DNA of 8,417 nucleotides, from positions 1-8,417 of the forward strand of contig JADFMZ010000120.1 of the NCBI GenBank assembly GCA_022563615.1, read 5' to 3'. The position numbers were made by a program, and so were the translations under genes. Each line of letters starts with the position of its first letter. The stretch's first letter is position 1. The DNA is from Planctomycetota bacterium. GTDB lineage: Bacteria > Planctomycetota > Phycisphaerae > UBA1845. Positions 1-5,620 of this stretch are shown one piece after another. The notes below the pieces were generated by a model that saw only the letters and a list, made by a program, of their open reading frames with translations, was not told the DNA's origin and did no database searches.

Positions 1-23
1 GTGATCTGATATTCTGCCTTCAT
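1..23 (-). CDS. 5' end of an unidentified protein-coding gene (runs off left edge)
   Basis: Reading leftwards from an ATG at 23-21, seven full codons are visible, translating to MKAEYQI plus a partial Thr codon. The start is chosen because a strong ribosome binding site AAGGAG lies at 34-29, five bases before the ATG. A second ATG at 89-87 is in the same frame and stays open through to 23, so a 22-residue N-terminal extension (starting MAARSYRYV) is possible, but it has only a distant AAGG in front of it. Too little protein is visible to assign a family. The start region is unusual in being one arm of a perfect inverted repeat, described separately. Confidence 0.42.
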
Positions 24-89
24 GGCGGCTCCTTCTGAAAAGAATTCACAACCCTGCCCGGCTACATACCGGTAGGATCGAGCCGCCAT
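22..89 (-). promoter_or_regulatory. Inverted repeat overlapping RBS and start codon of the left-edge gene
   Basis: The arms ATGGCGGCTC (minus strand 89-80) and GAGCCGCCAT (31-22) are perfectly complementary over 10 bp and enclose 48 bases. In a transcript read leftwards, the second arm contains the last three bases of the AAGGAG ribosome binding site and the first two of the ATG, so pairing would hide the start. Small inner hairpins are possible (CTAC/GTAG around 62-75 and TTCT-GAAA-AGAA at 33-44). On the plus strand the second arm is followed by seven T residues (92-98), so it could instead act as a weak long-loop terminator for plus-strand transcription. The pairing is seen in the sequence. 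A regulatory role is inference. Confidence 0.35.
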
Positions 90-97
90 ACTTTTTT

Positions 98-349
98 TCA
101 ACCTTCAACTACGGATGGGACAATCTCAATACTACAGCGCCGGTTGGCTTCGCAGAAGAGCCGTCCGGCTCCAAGCACCGGGCGATCCGCTCTATGGAAA
201 CCGGGGTTTGCGGCGACTGGCCCGCGGCCAGCTCCGTCGCCTTGGGCGGCGACCGTAGCTACACCGTAACTCCTGTGTTTGCAATAGCTTGCGTGCATCC
301 GTGAAACCATGTGGCGCTGTAGTACTAACCTACACGGTTTTCCCAACAA
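98..349 (-). CDS. Doubtful 83-codon small ORF with strong ribosome binding site
   Basis: A TTG codon at 349-347 is preceded by AAGGAGG (363-357) at a 7-base spacing, which is close to ideal. The frame stays open for 83 codons and ends in TGA at 100-98, nine bases before the alternative ATG of the left-edge gene. Against it being real: the protein has no domain, signal or membrane segment I recognise, it is rich in Arg, Gly, Ala and Cys, third codon positions are much less GC-rich than in the neighbouring genes, and the DNA contains several perfect hairpins that fit a structured RNA better. It may be the downstream partner of obg on the same strand. Treat it as an open question. Confidence 0.22.
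   Translation of the reverse strand: MLGKPCRLVLQRHMVSRMHASYCKHRSYGVATVAAQGDGAGRGPVAANPGFHRADRPVLGAGRLFCEANRRCSIEIVPSVVEG
130..324. other. Possible structured RNA or small palindromic element
   Basis: The 12-base arms TACTACAGCGCC (130-141) and GGCGCTGTAGTA (313-324) pair perfectly and close a 195-base segment. Inside are two adjacent perfect 6-bp hairpins: CTGGCC/GGCCAG at 217-231 with a 3-base loop, and GTCGCC/GGCGAC at 236-253 with a 6-base loop. Weaker stems occur elsewhere. End-to-end pairing with internal hairpins is typical of a folded non-coding RNA or leader, and also of a short inverted-repeat element, but no target-site duplication is visible at the arms. I compared the segment by eye with RNase P RNA, tmRNA, SRP RNA, 6S and the common riboswitches and found none of their hallmark motifs. 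The strand is undetermined. Confidence 0.3.
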
Positions 350-421
350 GCCTTCGCCTCCTTTTTACTCAATGTACATGATCTGGTTTCTCATCTCGAT
401 GGTGGCCGTTAAACAAGCCGC

Positions 422-1441
422 TTAATCCTGTTTCGCCTGGGGCTGGCTGCGGGCGTGTTGCACGCGGCTCCAGAGCGTTTCGAGCATTGTCGGCAGCCCT
501 AGACCGGCTACAGCGCTGACAGGCAGGACGGCTTTGCCGATGGCCTCGGCGAGCGCGAGCGCCGATTCGGGTCCGCCGGTCAGATCGATCTTGTTGCCCA
601 CGACGAGCTCTTCCTTGGCCGCCAGTTCGGGGCTGTATTGCGCGAGCTCCGAGCGAATGGTTTGATAGGCCTTTGCAGGCGGCGTTTGTTCAACCCCGGT
701 GCCGACGTCCACAACGTGCAGGATCAGGCGCGTCCGCTCGATGTGCCTGAGGAACTCATCGCCCAGGCCGGTGCCCTTATGCGCACCTTCGATCAAGCCA
801 GGGATGTCCGCCAGCACCAGCCTTCGATGGTCGGACAGTTCGGCTATGCCAAGCTGAGGCTGAAGGGTGGTGAAGGGGTAGTCTGCGATTTTGGGTCTGG
901 CCCGCGATAGCCTGGATAGCAGCGTGCTCTTGCCCGCGTTTGGCAGGCCGACAATGCCCACGTCGGCGATGAGTTTCAGTTCGAGCCGCAGCCAGCGCTC
1001 CTGCCCCGGTGTTCCCGGCTCTGCCTCTCTGGGGGTTTGGTGATCGGCGCGGGCGAAACGGGTGTTGCCTCGCCCGCCTTTGCCCGGCTCGGCAAGGCAT
1101 ATCCGCTCACCGATCGTCGTCACGTCTTTGATCAGCACGCCGGAGTCGCGGTCGTAGATGAGCGTTCCCGGGGGCAGCTTCAGGATAAGTGGCTCGCCGC
1201 CTCGGCCACTACAGTCCTTGCCCCTGCCGGGCCTGCCGTCCTTGGCGATCCAATGATGTCGGCTGCCAAAATCCAAGAGCGTATCCACTCCCGGTGCAGC
1301 CTCAGCGTAGACTCCGCCGCCGTCGCCGCCGTCGCCGCCGTCGGGACCGCCTTTGGGGATGAACCGCTCGCGCCGGAAGCTGACGCAGCCGTTGCCGCCC
1401 TTGCCGGCCCGAACGTAAATCTCTGCACGGTCAACGAGCAT
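422..1441 (-). CDS. obg: Obg/CgtA family ribosome-assembly GTPase
   Basis: This 339-residue protein is a large-subunit ribosome maturation GTPase that acts in the cytoplasm on the 50S particle and is linked to stress and growth control in the family. Residues 1-158 form the glycine-rich Obg fold (GKGGNG at 13-18 and the GGDGGDGGG run near 35-43). The GTPase domain follows with G1 GLPNAGKS at 165-172, G2 TT at 191-192, G3 DIPG at 212-215, the Obg signature around GAHKGTGLG at 219-227, G4 NKID at 283-286 and G5 SAV at 309-311. There is no extra C-terminal domain, and the length is normal for the short form. The start fits family N termini (MLVDRAEI), although no strong ribosome binding site precedes it. 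It lies 93 bases after rpmA on the same strand, with a terminator between. Confidence 0.97.
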   Translation of the reverse strand: MLVDRAEIYVRAGKGGNGCVSFRRERFIPKGGPDGGDGGDGGGVYAEAAPGVDTLLDFGSRHHWIAKDGRPGRGKDCSGRGGEPLILKLPPGTLIYDRDSGVLIKDVTTIGERICLAEPGKGGRGNTRFARADHQTPREAEPGTPGQERWLRLELKLIADVGIVGLPNAGKSTLLSRLSRARPKIADYPFTTLQPQLGIAELSDHRRLVLADIPGLIEGAHKGTGLGDEFLRHIERTRLILHVVDVGTGVEQTPPAKAYQTIRSELAQYSPELAAKEELVVGNKIDLTGGPESALALAEAIGKAVLPVSAVAGLGLPTMLETLWSRVQHARSQPQAKQD

Positions 1442-1477
1442 CGTTTCTGAACCGGAACATCATCGCTCTGATCGCAC

Positions 1478-1503
1478 AAAAAAGGGTGGCCCGAGCGCCA
1501 CCC
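1478..1503 (-). terminator. Intrinsic terminator after rpmA
   Basis: On the minus strand the perfect 7-bp stem GGGTGGC/GCCACCC with a 6-base loop (1503-1484) is followed directly by six T residues (1483-1478). This is a textbook Rho-independent terminator. It sits 31 bases beyond the rpmA stop and 36 bases before the obg start, so it should cut or attenuate transcription between the two genes. Only these 36 bases remain for an obg promoter and I see no convincing one there, so obg may depend on read-through or on a promoter inside rpmA. Confidence 0.85.
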
Positions 1504-1534
1504 GTTGCGAATATTCCATTCTGCTAGGCGTGCG

Positions 1535-1780
1535 TCAGCCCGCGTCCGTCAGGACATCCACTTTGCGGCCTCGAAATCGCACGATGCCGTCGGCCAGGGC
1601 GAACAGGGTGTGGTCCCGGCCGCGCCCTACGTTGTGCCCGGGGTGCTTTGAAGTGCCCCGCTGGCGAATGATAATCGTGCCCACCGTCACAGCCTGACCG
1701 GCGGTACGCTTGACGCCCAGAAACTTAGGTCGACTGTCCCGGCCGTTGCGGGTGGAGCCCTGCCCCTTCTTGTGTGCCAT
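1535..1780 (-). CDS. rpmA: 50S ribosomal protein L27
   Basis: This 81-residue protein is the bacterial L27 of the large ribosomal subunit, whose flexible N terminus reaches into the peptidyl-transferase centre. The sequence starts with the family hallmark MAHKKGQGSTRNGRDS at residues 1-16, followed by LGVKR at 21-25, the IIRQRGT segment near 37-43 and the GRGRDHTLFAL block. It lacks the cleavable N-terminal extension seen in Firmicutes L27. GGAG lies nine bases before the ATG and supports the start. In most bacteria rplU (L21) lies directly upstream. Here the gene upstream is an unrelated secreted protein ending 98 bases away, so rpmA must have its own promoter in that gap or be read from further upstream. 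Obg follows downstream, as is common. Confidence 0.98.
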   Translation of the reverse strand: MAHKKGQGSTRNGRDSRPKFLGVKRTAGQAVTVGTIIIRQRGTSKHPGHNVGRGRDHTLFALADGIVRFRGRKVDVLTDAG

Positions 1781-1878
1781 ATCACATCACTCCAAAACCC
1801 GCGGAGGTCATCCGGGGGATTCATCACGGTCTCACGACCCTGTATCCAACACCTGATCCGCTCTTGCGACCGCGTCTC

Positions 1879-2532
1879 TTACCGCAGGGTCCACTTGCGG
1901 TTCCGCCGTATCGGTTTGGCGAAGCTACGCGTCCTCGGATCGCCGGGAAGATCATACACGATCGCCAGCGTCCGGCGAAGAATAAACGATCGGGGGTTGT
2001 CCTGCGACTCCTCCCGGCCGGCGTCGAAGGCCGGGTTGCTCACCCGGTGGATTTCATCGGACAACCCGCTGATGTAAATGGTGAAGCTGTCGGCCTGAGG
2101 GTCGAACGGAAGGAAAATGGCTGCCGATGAGCGGGCGTTCTCCGCCCCCTGCAACAGCAAACCCGTCACCTTGTCCGGCAGGGTGAAGAAAGGGTATTCC
2201 CTCTTGTGCCGAGCGGAGATGGCGCCGTAGACGCTCGGGCTGATGAAGGCCCCGCCCTCGCGAACGGCCAGGGTATTGGTCACCAGGCGAAAGGACGGAA
2301 AGAACTGAACGTCGTTGCCGGTGTTGTTCGTGACCTTGTAGAGCAGGTACCAGAACGTGCTATCGCGGGTGTCACCGGGAAGACGCAGCGTGATGCGCTG
2401 GGGGTCATGAAACTCAATGTCGAGCCGGGCCGTCAACTGGCCCACCCGCGCCGGTCGAGCGGATAGAACGGTCGCGAAACCTGGAACCCCAAGTACCACG
2501 AAACACGCTATGGCGGCAGACCTTCCCATCAT
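1879..2532 (-). CDS. Secreted protein of unknown function
   Basis: From the ATG at 2532 the product is 217 residues. It starts with a short basic stretch (MMGR), then a hydrophobic core of about 18 residues (from SAAIACFVV), then LSA before a charged region. This is a plausible signal peptide cleaved after residue 26 or so, placing the protein outside the cytoplasmic membrane. The mature part looks like a beta-rich single domain, with segments such as TFWYLLYKVTNNTG, FFPSFRLVTNT and FTIYISGL suggesting a fold of the immunoglobulin-like or jelly-roll kind. I cannot assign a family and see no catalytic motif. The frame is open back to 2670, but the extension is Arg/Gly/Cys-rich, crosses the promoter and would bury the signal peptide, so I reject that start. 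No ribosome binding site precedes 2532. It is probably a conserved hypothetical of the lineage. Confidence 0.75.
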   Translation of the reverse strand: MMGRSAAIACFVVLGVPGFATVLSARPARVGQLTARLDIEFHDPQRITLRLPGDTRDSTFWYLLYKVTNNTGNDVQFFPSFRLVTNTLAVREGGAFISPSVYGAISARHKREYPFFTLPDKVTGLLLQGAENARSSAAIFLPFDPQADSFTIYISGLSDEIHRVSNPAFDAGREESQDNPRSFILRRTLAIVYDLPGDPRTRSFAKPIRRNRKWTLR

Positions 2533-2541
2533 CGTCGCGGC

Positions 2542-2570
2542 ATTGTAGCACCACCCATAAGGCTGAACAA
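2542..2570 (-). promoter_or_regulatory. Sigma-70-type promoter of the secreted-protein gene
   Basis: On the minus strand, TTGTTC (2570-2565) is separated by exactly 17 bases from TACAAT (2547-2542), a 5-of-6 match to the -10 consensus. The start codon of the downstream gene begins only 9 bases after the -10 box. Transcription would begin at or within a few bases of the ATG, which fits the absence of a ribosome binding site. Confidence 0.6.
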
Positions 2571-2720
2571 GTCCCGCCAGCCTTTGCCTGCGTCCGGCGC
2601 TTCGGCTACATTGGGCCGACCAGCGGGGCAGGACGCCCGGCCCTGCGCCTTGGCGTTTGCGGCACTCCAACGCACTCTAACCAAGCATGGTTACGAACGG
2701 ACGAAGCTGCGGGATGATCG

Positions 2721-2738
2721 CGCGGGCTGAAGCCCGCG
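2721..2738. repeat. REP-like hairpin, copy 1 (TGAA loop)
   Basis: CGCGGGC-TGAA-GCCCGCG forms a 7-bp stem with a TGAA tetraloop. It shares stem-loop design and flanks (TCGCGC before, GGCTC after) with the copy at 5794-5811. It lies in the divergent region between the secreted protein and the thioesterase. No T-run follows on either strand, so it is not an intrinsic terminator. Confidence 0.6.
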
Positions 2739-2775
2739 GCTCGGTTGGGTCGGGCGTCTTTGTCGTAGCGGCTAA

Positions 2776-2865
2776 GAGCCTATCCGAACAGGTGGGGCAC
2801 GGGTTTGTAACCTGTAGGTTTCACCGGTTGAAAACCGGTGCCACCAAGGATAATGAGATAGGCTC
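2776..2865. repeat. 90-bp compound inverted-repeat element
   Basis: The perfect 9-bp ends GAGCCTATC (2776-2784) and GATAGGCTC (2857-2865) enclose two further hairpins. One is ACGGGTT/AACCTGT (2799-2815, one G-T pair). The other is CACCGGTT-GAA-AACCGGTG (2822-2840, 8 bp perfect). GGTGG at 2791-2795 can also pair with CCACC at 2841-2845. The whole segment would fold as a branched cruciform or RNA. It looks like a MITE or REP-type element. I see no target-site duplication and no coding capacity. The plus-strand promoter-like hexamers described next lie inside it. Confidence 0.55.
2828..2854 (+). promoter_or_regulatory. Promoter-like hexamers inside the inverted-repeat element
   Basis: TTGAAA (2828-2833, 5 of 6 to the -35 consensus) and GATAAT (2849-2854, 5 of 6 to the -10 consensus) face the thioesterase gene. 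The spacer is 15 bases, shorter than the preferred 17, so activity is doubtful. If active, transcription would begin near 2861 and give a leader of about 50 bases to the ATG at 2914. No better plus-strand promoter is visible upstream of this gene. Confidence 0.3.
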
Positions 2866-2913
2866 CAAGATCGTTCTTCTATTTCGGCAGGCGTGATTCG
2901 GTTTTCATTGGCT

Positions 2914-3312
2914 ATGAAGTCTGGATTTACACCCGGCATCGTCCGTGAAGTCACCATCCTTGTAACGGAGGAAATGTGCCCGGCCTTTGACGGCGTGGTG
3001 GTCCACCGGTGCTGCTCGACCTGGTCGGTGGCCCATCACTTCGAGATGGCTGCCCGAAAGGTTCTGGTGGAGTATCTTGAAGAGCACGAGGAAGGGATCG
3101 GCTCCCACGTCAGCGTGGACCATCTTGCCCCGTGCGGCGTGGGCAAGACGGTTCGGATTCGCGCCGAGCTGAAAGAAGTGATTCGGGATCGCCACCTGCG
3201 TGTCGTGTGCGAACTGGCCGCTTATGATGGCGACCGTCTGCTGGCACGCGGCAAGCAGGTTCAGGTGGTGATGAACAAACAGCAGTTGGCCCATTATCTT
3301 GAAAGGAGCTAA
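2914..3312 (+). CDS. FlK-like hotdog-fold acyl-CoA thioesterase
   Basis: This product, 132 residues from the ATG at 2914, resembles the small hotdog thioesterases typified by fluoroacetyl-CoA thioesterase FlK, which hydrolyse acyl-CoA to free acid and CoA in the cytoplasm. The FlK catalytic triad Thr42-Glu50-His76 matches Thr36, Glu44 and His70 here (in CSTWSVAHHFEM and VDHLAP), with the same spacings of 8 and 26. The MKSG start resembles the FlK N terminus. A GTG at 2893 is also in frame and would add seven residues, and neither start has a clear ribosome binding site. EthD follows with a 3-base gap, and its ribosome binding site lies inside the last codons of this gene, so the two are co-transcribed. 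Conserved catalytic residues support thioesterase activity. The fluoroacetyl substrate is not implied. Confidence 0.8.
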   Translation: MKSGFTPGIVREVTILVTEEMCPAFDGVVVHRCCSTWSVAHHFEMAARKVLVEYLEEHEEGIGSHVSVDHLAPCGVGKTVRIRAELKEVIRDRHLRVVCELAAYDGDRLLARGKQVQVVMNKQQLAHYLERS

Positions 3313-3315
3313 GTC

Positions 3316-3615
3316 GTGGTCAAGCTCGTAGCGATGTACAAGAAGCCTTCGGACATGGATGCCTTTGAAACGCACTATCGTGAAATCCATACGCCGCTGG
3401 CCAGAAAGATGCCGGGGCTGAAACGGATCGAGGTTTCTCATTTCACCGGCTCGCCCGGCGGTGAGCCCAAGTATTACATGATGGCTGAACTGTATTTTGA
3501 TGACCAAGGCGCCATGATGGCGGCGCTCAACAGCGATGAGGGTAAGGCGGCGGCCAAGGACGTCATGAGCTTTGCCGGCGACTTGATCCACATGATGTTC
3601 GCGAAGGTGGAGTGA
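3316..3615 (+). CDS. EthD-like dimeric alpha/beta-barrel protein
   Basis: This 99-residue protein matches the EthD family of small ferredoxin-like proteins that pair into a dimeric alpha/beta barrel. The pattern is an opening beta strand (VKLVAMYKKP), a helix with HYREIHTPLARKMPG at 20-34, a second strand (KRIEVSHF) and a third strand with YYMMAELYFDD. Family members range from EthD of ether degradation, whose role there is unclear, to polyketide cyclases and decarboxylases. Translation starts at GTG 3316, supported by AAGGAG at 3303-3308 with a 7-base spacing. The gene is tightly coupled to the thioesterase upstream. That pairing, and the crotonase that follows, suggest it acts on or protects an intermediate of the same acyl-CoA pathway, which is inference. 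There is no signal peptide, so it is cytoplasmic. Confidence 0.82.
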   Translation: MVKLVAMYKKPSDMDAFETHYREIHTPLARKMPGLKRIEVSHFTGSPGGEPKYYMMAELYFDDQGAMMAALNSDEGKAAAKDVMSFAGDLIHMMFAKVE

Positions 3616-3826
3616 CGCCGGCTGTACGGCATGAGACCGTTGCCTATTGCCGCACGTTGAAACCGTAATTCCTGGCATCCCCAACTCCAGTCAACCGCTG
3701 CTTGGCGATCGCCGACGCGCACGTTATCATTGGGTTGATCGTAACATTCGCGAATATTGATGTGAGTAGCGATGTTCTTTCGGACTTCTGCCGTCGACGA
3801 ACAAAGTCTTGATCTTGTGAATAGAA

Positions 3827-4669
3827 ATGAACTTTCCCAAAGCACAACCGGCTGAGTCGTTCGACTTCAAGAACATCCTCTACGAGAAGAAGGGCCATCG
3901 GGCGACCGTCGTGATGAATCGCCCCAAGGTGCTCAACTGTCTTGATTGGCCGACGCTGCGCGAGCTGCACCGGGCGTTCGAGGACGTCTCCTGGGATGAC
4001 GACATTCGCGTGATGGTGCTGACCGGCGCCGGCGATCGGGCCTTTTGCACCGGCGCCGACCTGAAAGAGCAAGCCGACCGATGTCTCGACAAGCCAGACG
4101 CCTATTGGAAATGGATGGGAGCGTTCATCAACGTTCACGAAATGCTGCGTAACATCGGCAAGCCGACCATCGCGCGCCTCAACGGCATGGTGGTCGGCGG
4201 CGGCAACGAGATGAACCTGTCGTGCGATTTAGCCGTCGCAGCCGACGACGTCATCATCCGTCAGGTCGGCGCAGCCCGGGGCAGTGTAGCGGCCGCCGGT
4301 GCGACGCAATGGCTGCCGCTGATCGTCGGCGACCGCCGAGCACGGGAGATTCTGCTCCTGTGCGAGGAGATCCCAGCCGCCAAAGCCCTTGAATGGGGGC
4401 TCATCAATCAGGTAGTGCCTCGCGCCGAACTGGATGTGGCTGTGGACGTGATGTGCGAGAAGCTTGTCAACAAGCTGCCCGAGTGCATCCGTTATACCAA
4501 GCAGCAGCTCAACTTCTGGCGTGACTTTTCGTGGCACCTGACCGTCGGCCACGCCCGCGATTGGCTTTCCATCCACAACCTAGCGCCCGAGGTCCACGAG
4601 GGCATCCAGGCCTTTGTCGAGAAGCGCCCGGTGGATTACGAGAAGATCCGTCGCCCCGACCCGGCCTAG
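3827..4669 (+). CDS. Crotonase-family hydratase/hydrolase, MenB/BadI/BamA-like branch
   Basis: This 280-residue protein has the crotonase fold, which binds acyl-CoA and stabilises an enolate in an oxyanion hole. Oxyanion-hole regions are FCTGADLKE at 73-81 and VVGGGNEMN at 122-130, with Glu128 at the position of catalytic Glu144 of rat enoyl-CoA hydratase. The second classical glutamate (Glu164) is replaced: the segment reads RQVG at 145-148, followed by GS at 152-153 and LPLIVG at 163-168. QVG and GS at these places, and the LCE at 178-180, recall MenB, BadI and BamA, which form or open carbon rings on CoA thioesters. Plain dehydration/hydration is therefore less likely. The start at 3827 has only a weak ribosome binding site. 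A 211-base gap separates it from EthD, so it may have its own promoter. The exact reaction is unknown. Confidence 0.88.
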   Translation: MNFPKAQPAESFDFKNILYEKKGHRATVVMNRPKVLNCLDWPTLRELHRAFEDVSWDDDIRVMVLTGAGDRAFCTGADLKEQADRCLDKPDAYWKWMGAFINVHEMLRNIGKPTIARLNGMVVGGGNEMNLSCDLAVAADDVIIRQVGAARGSVAAAGATQWLPLIVGDRRAREILLLCEEIPAAKALEWGLINQVVPRAELDVAVDVMCEKLVNKLPECIRYTKQQLNFWRDFSWHLTVGHARDWLSIHNLAPEVHEGIQAFVEKRPVDYEKIRRPDPA

Positions 4670-4688
4670 TGCATGGTCACACGTCGTC

Positions 4689-4798
4689 TTGTGGGTGTGC
4701 CACTGCTCTTGAGCAGTGCATAAACTGCACGAAGACCCCCGTGGGCACTGCTTAAAAGCAGTGGCACACGGCAACAGGACGCTGCCGGTCACCCACAA
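4689..4798. repeat. 110-bp compound inverted repeat between convergent genes
   Basis: The outer arms TTGTGGGTG (4689-4697) and CACCCACAA (4790-4798) pair over 9 bp. A perfect 13-bp pair, GTGTGCCACTGCT (4695-4707) with AGCAGTGGCACAC (4757-4769), overlaps the first arm by three bases. Each 13-mer can alternatively fold locally: CACTGCTC-TT-GAGCAGTG at 4701-4718 and CACTGCT-TAAA-AGCAGTG at 4746-4763. CGGCA/TGCCG at 4769-4787 gives a third hairpin. It almost fills the space between the crotonase and PHP-domain genes, which point at each other. There is no T-run, so it is not a classical terminator, though such a structure could block both polymerases or shield mRNA 3' ends. It resembles the element at 2776-2865 in design, not in sequence. 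Confidence 0.6.
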
Positions 4799-4816
4799 AT
4801 GGGGCGCAAGGCTGCA

Positions 4817-5554
4817 CTAACTTTGCGGCAGGGCGACGGCGGAGGTGTCTGGCCCAGACGTGTAGGCCGGCTGGTATCGGGCGCCAAAAGTCGGGGGGGA
4901 AGACAATCCAAGCAGATACCTGGCTGTGCGATAGGCGGCGGACGCGAAATAGCTGAGCGGGTGGCGCTTCACGGTTCGTCGAGCCGATCGGAGCGACGCG
5001 AGGAACCCGGTGGGATCGGAAAAGTCGGGCATGACCTGATATGCGGGGGCGATGCTGCCCGCGTAGTGCGTATCCGTACCGACAAACTTGGGCAGCGCCA
5101 GACGATCGGCGAACTCGTCGGCTTGGGCATCGGCGCCGGCCCAGGGATTCTGCGCATTGAACACCTCGACCGCGTCGATCCGATCGGCGATCTCCCAGGC
5201 GGCATCACCCAGGCCACAGCCGAACGCCTTGACGAACGGATGGGGCGCAAGCACGAGGCCACCCTGCTCTCGAATCGCATCCGCCGTGTCTCGTGCAGGC
5301 ATTCCCGGACGAATTCGCTCCTGAAGGAACAGGCCGATCAGATGGCCGTCGAGCGTCGTGACTTCCTCACCCACGATGACCCTGGTTTGCGTCATCGATT
5401 GCAGGCGCAGGGCGCCTTCGATCGTGTCGTGATCGGTGACCGCCAGGCAGGCAAACCCGTTCCGGTCGGCAAACCGCGCCAAGGTTTCCAAGGTAATGTT
5501 GCTGTCGTAGGAATAGTCGGTATGGATGTGGATGAGTGTCTTGATCCAAGCCAT
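4817..5554 (-). CDS. PHP-domain metal-dependent phosphoesterase
   Basis: This 245-residue protein has the PHP fold, a metal-dependent hydrolase barrel that usually cleaves phosphoesters such as nucleoside phosphates or histidinol phosphate. Metal-ligand motifs appear in family order: HIHTDYS at 9-15 (His9, His11), TDHDT at 40-44, GEEVTT at 62-67, the His of APHP at 103-106 and GTDTHY at 159-164. The lack of a polymerase domain and the small size point to the stand-alone YciV/TrpH-like type rather than DNA polymerase. The last 45 residues look unstructured or lineage-specific. GGGAG at 5565-5561, six bases before the ATG, fixes the start. It appears to be a single-gene unit with its own promoter. 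The substrate is unknown. Confidence 0.9.
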   Translation of the reverse strand: MAWIKTLIHIHTDYSYDSNITLETLARFADRNGFACLAVTDHDTIEGALRLQSMTQTRVIVGEEVTTLDGHLIGLFLQERIRPGMPARDTADAIREQGGLVLAPHPFVKAFGCGLGDAAWEIADRIDAVEVFNAQNPWAGADAQADEFADRLALPKFVGTDTHYAGSIAPAYQVMPDFSDPTGFLASLRSARRTVKRHPLSYFASAAYRTARYLLGLSSPPTFGARYQPAYTSGPDTSAVALPQS

Positions 5555-5620
5555 AGTTTGCTCCCTTCCCCCAAAGGACGCGCCGAATCGTGTGCTACCC
5601 CGACCCGCGACTTGCAGGTT

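Noticed and set aside
90..360. Known RNA classes (RNase P, tmRNA, SRP RNA, 6S, cyclic-di-GMP and cobalamin riboswitches) for the structured region
   Set aside because: Their hallmark conserved motifs were looked for on both strands and not found. The identity is left open.
2533..2670. 46-residue N-terminal extension of the secreted protein
   Set aside because: It would cross the promoter, bury the signal peptide and has a composition unlike the rest of the protein.
2905..3684. 259-codon minus-strand open frame opposite the thioesterase and EthD genes
   Set aside because: The plus strand encodes two recognisable families joined by a good ribosome binding site. The antisense frame is a shadow.
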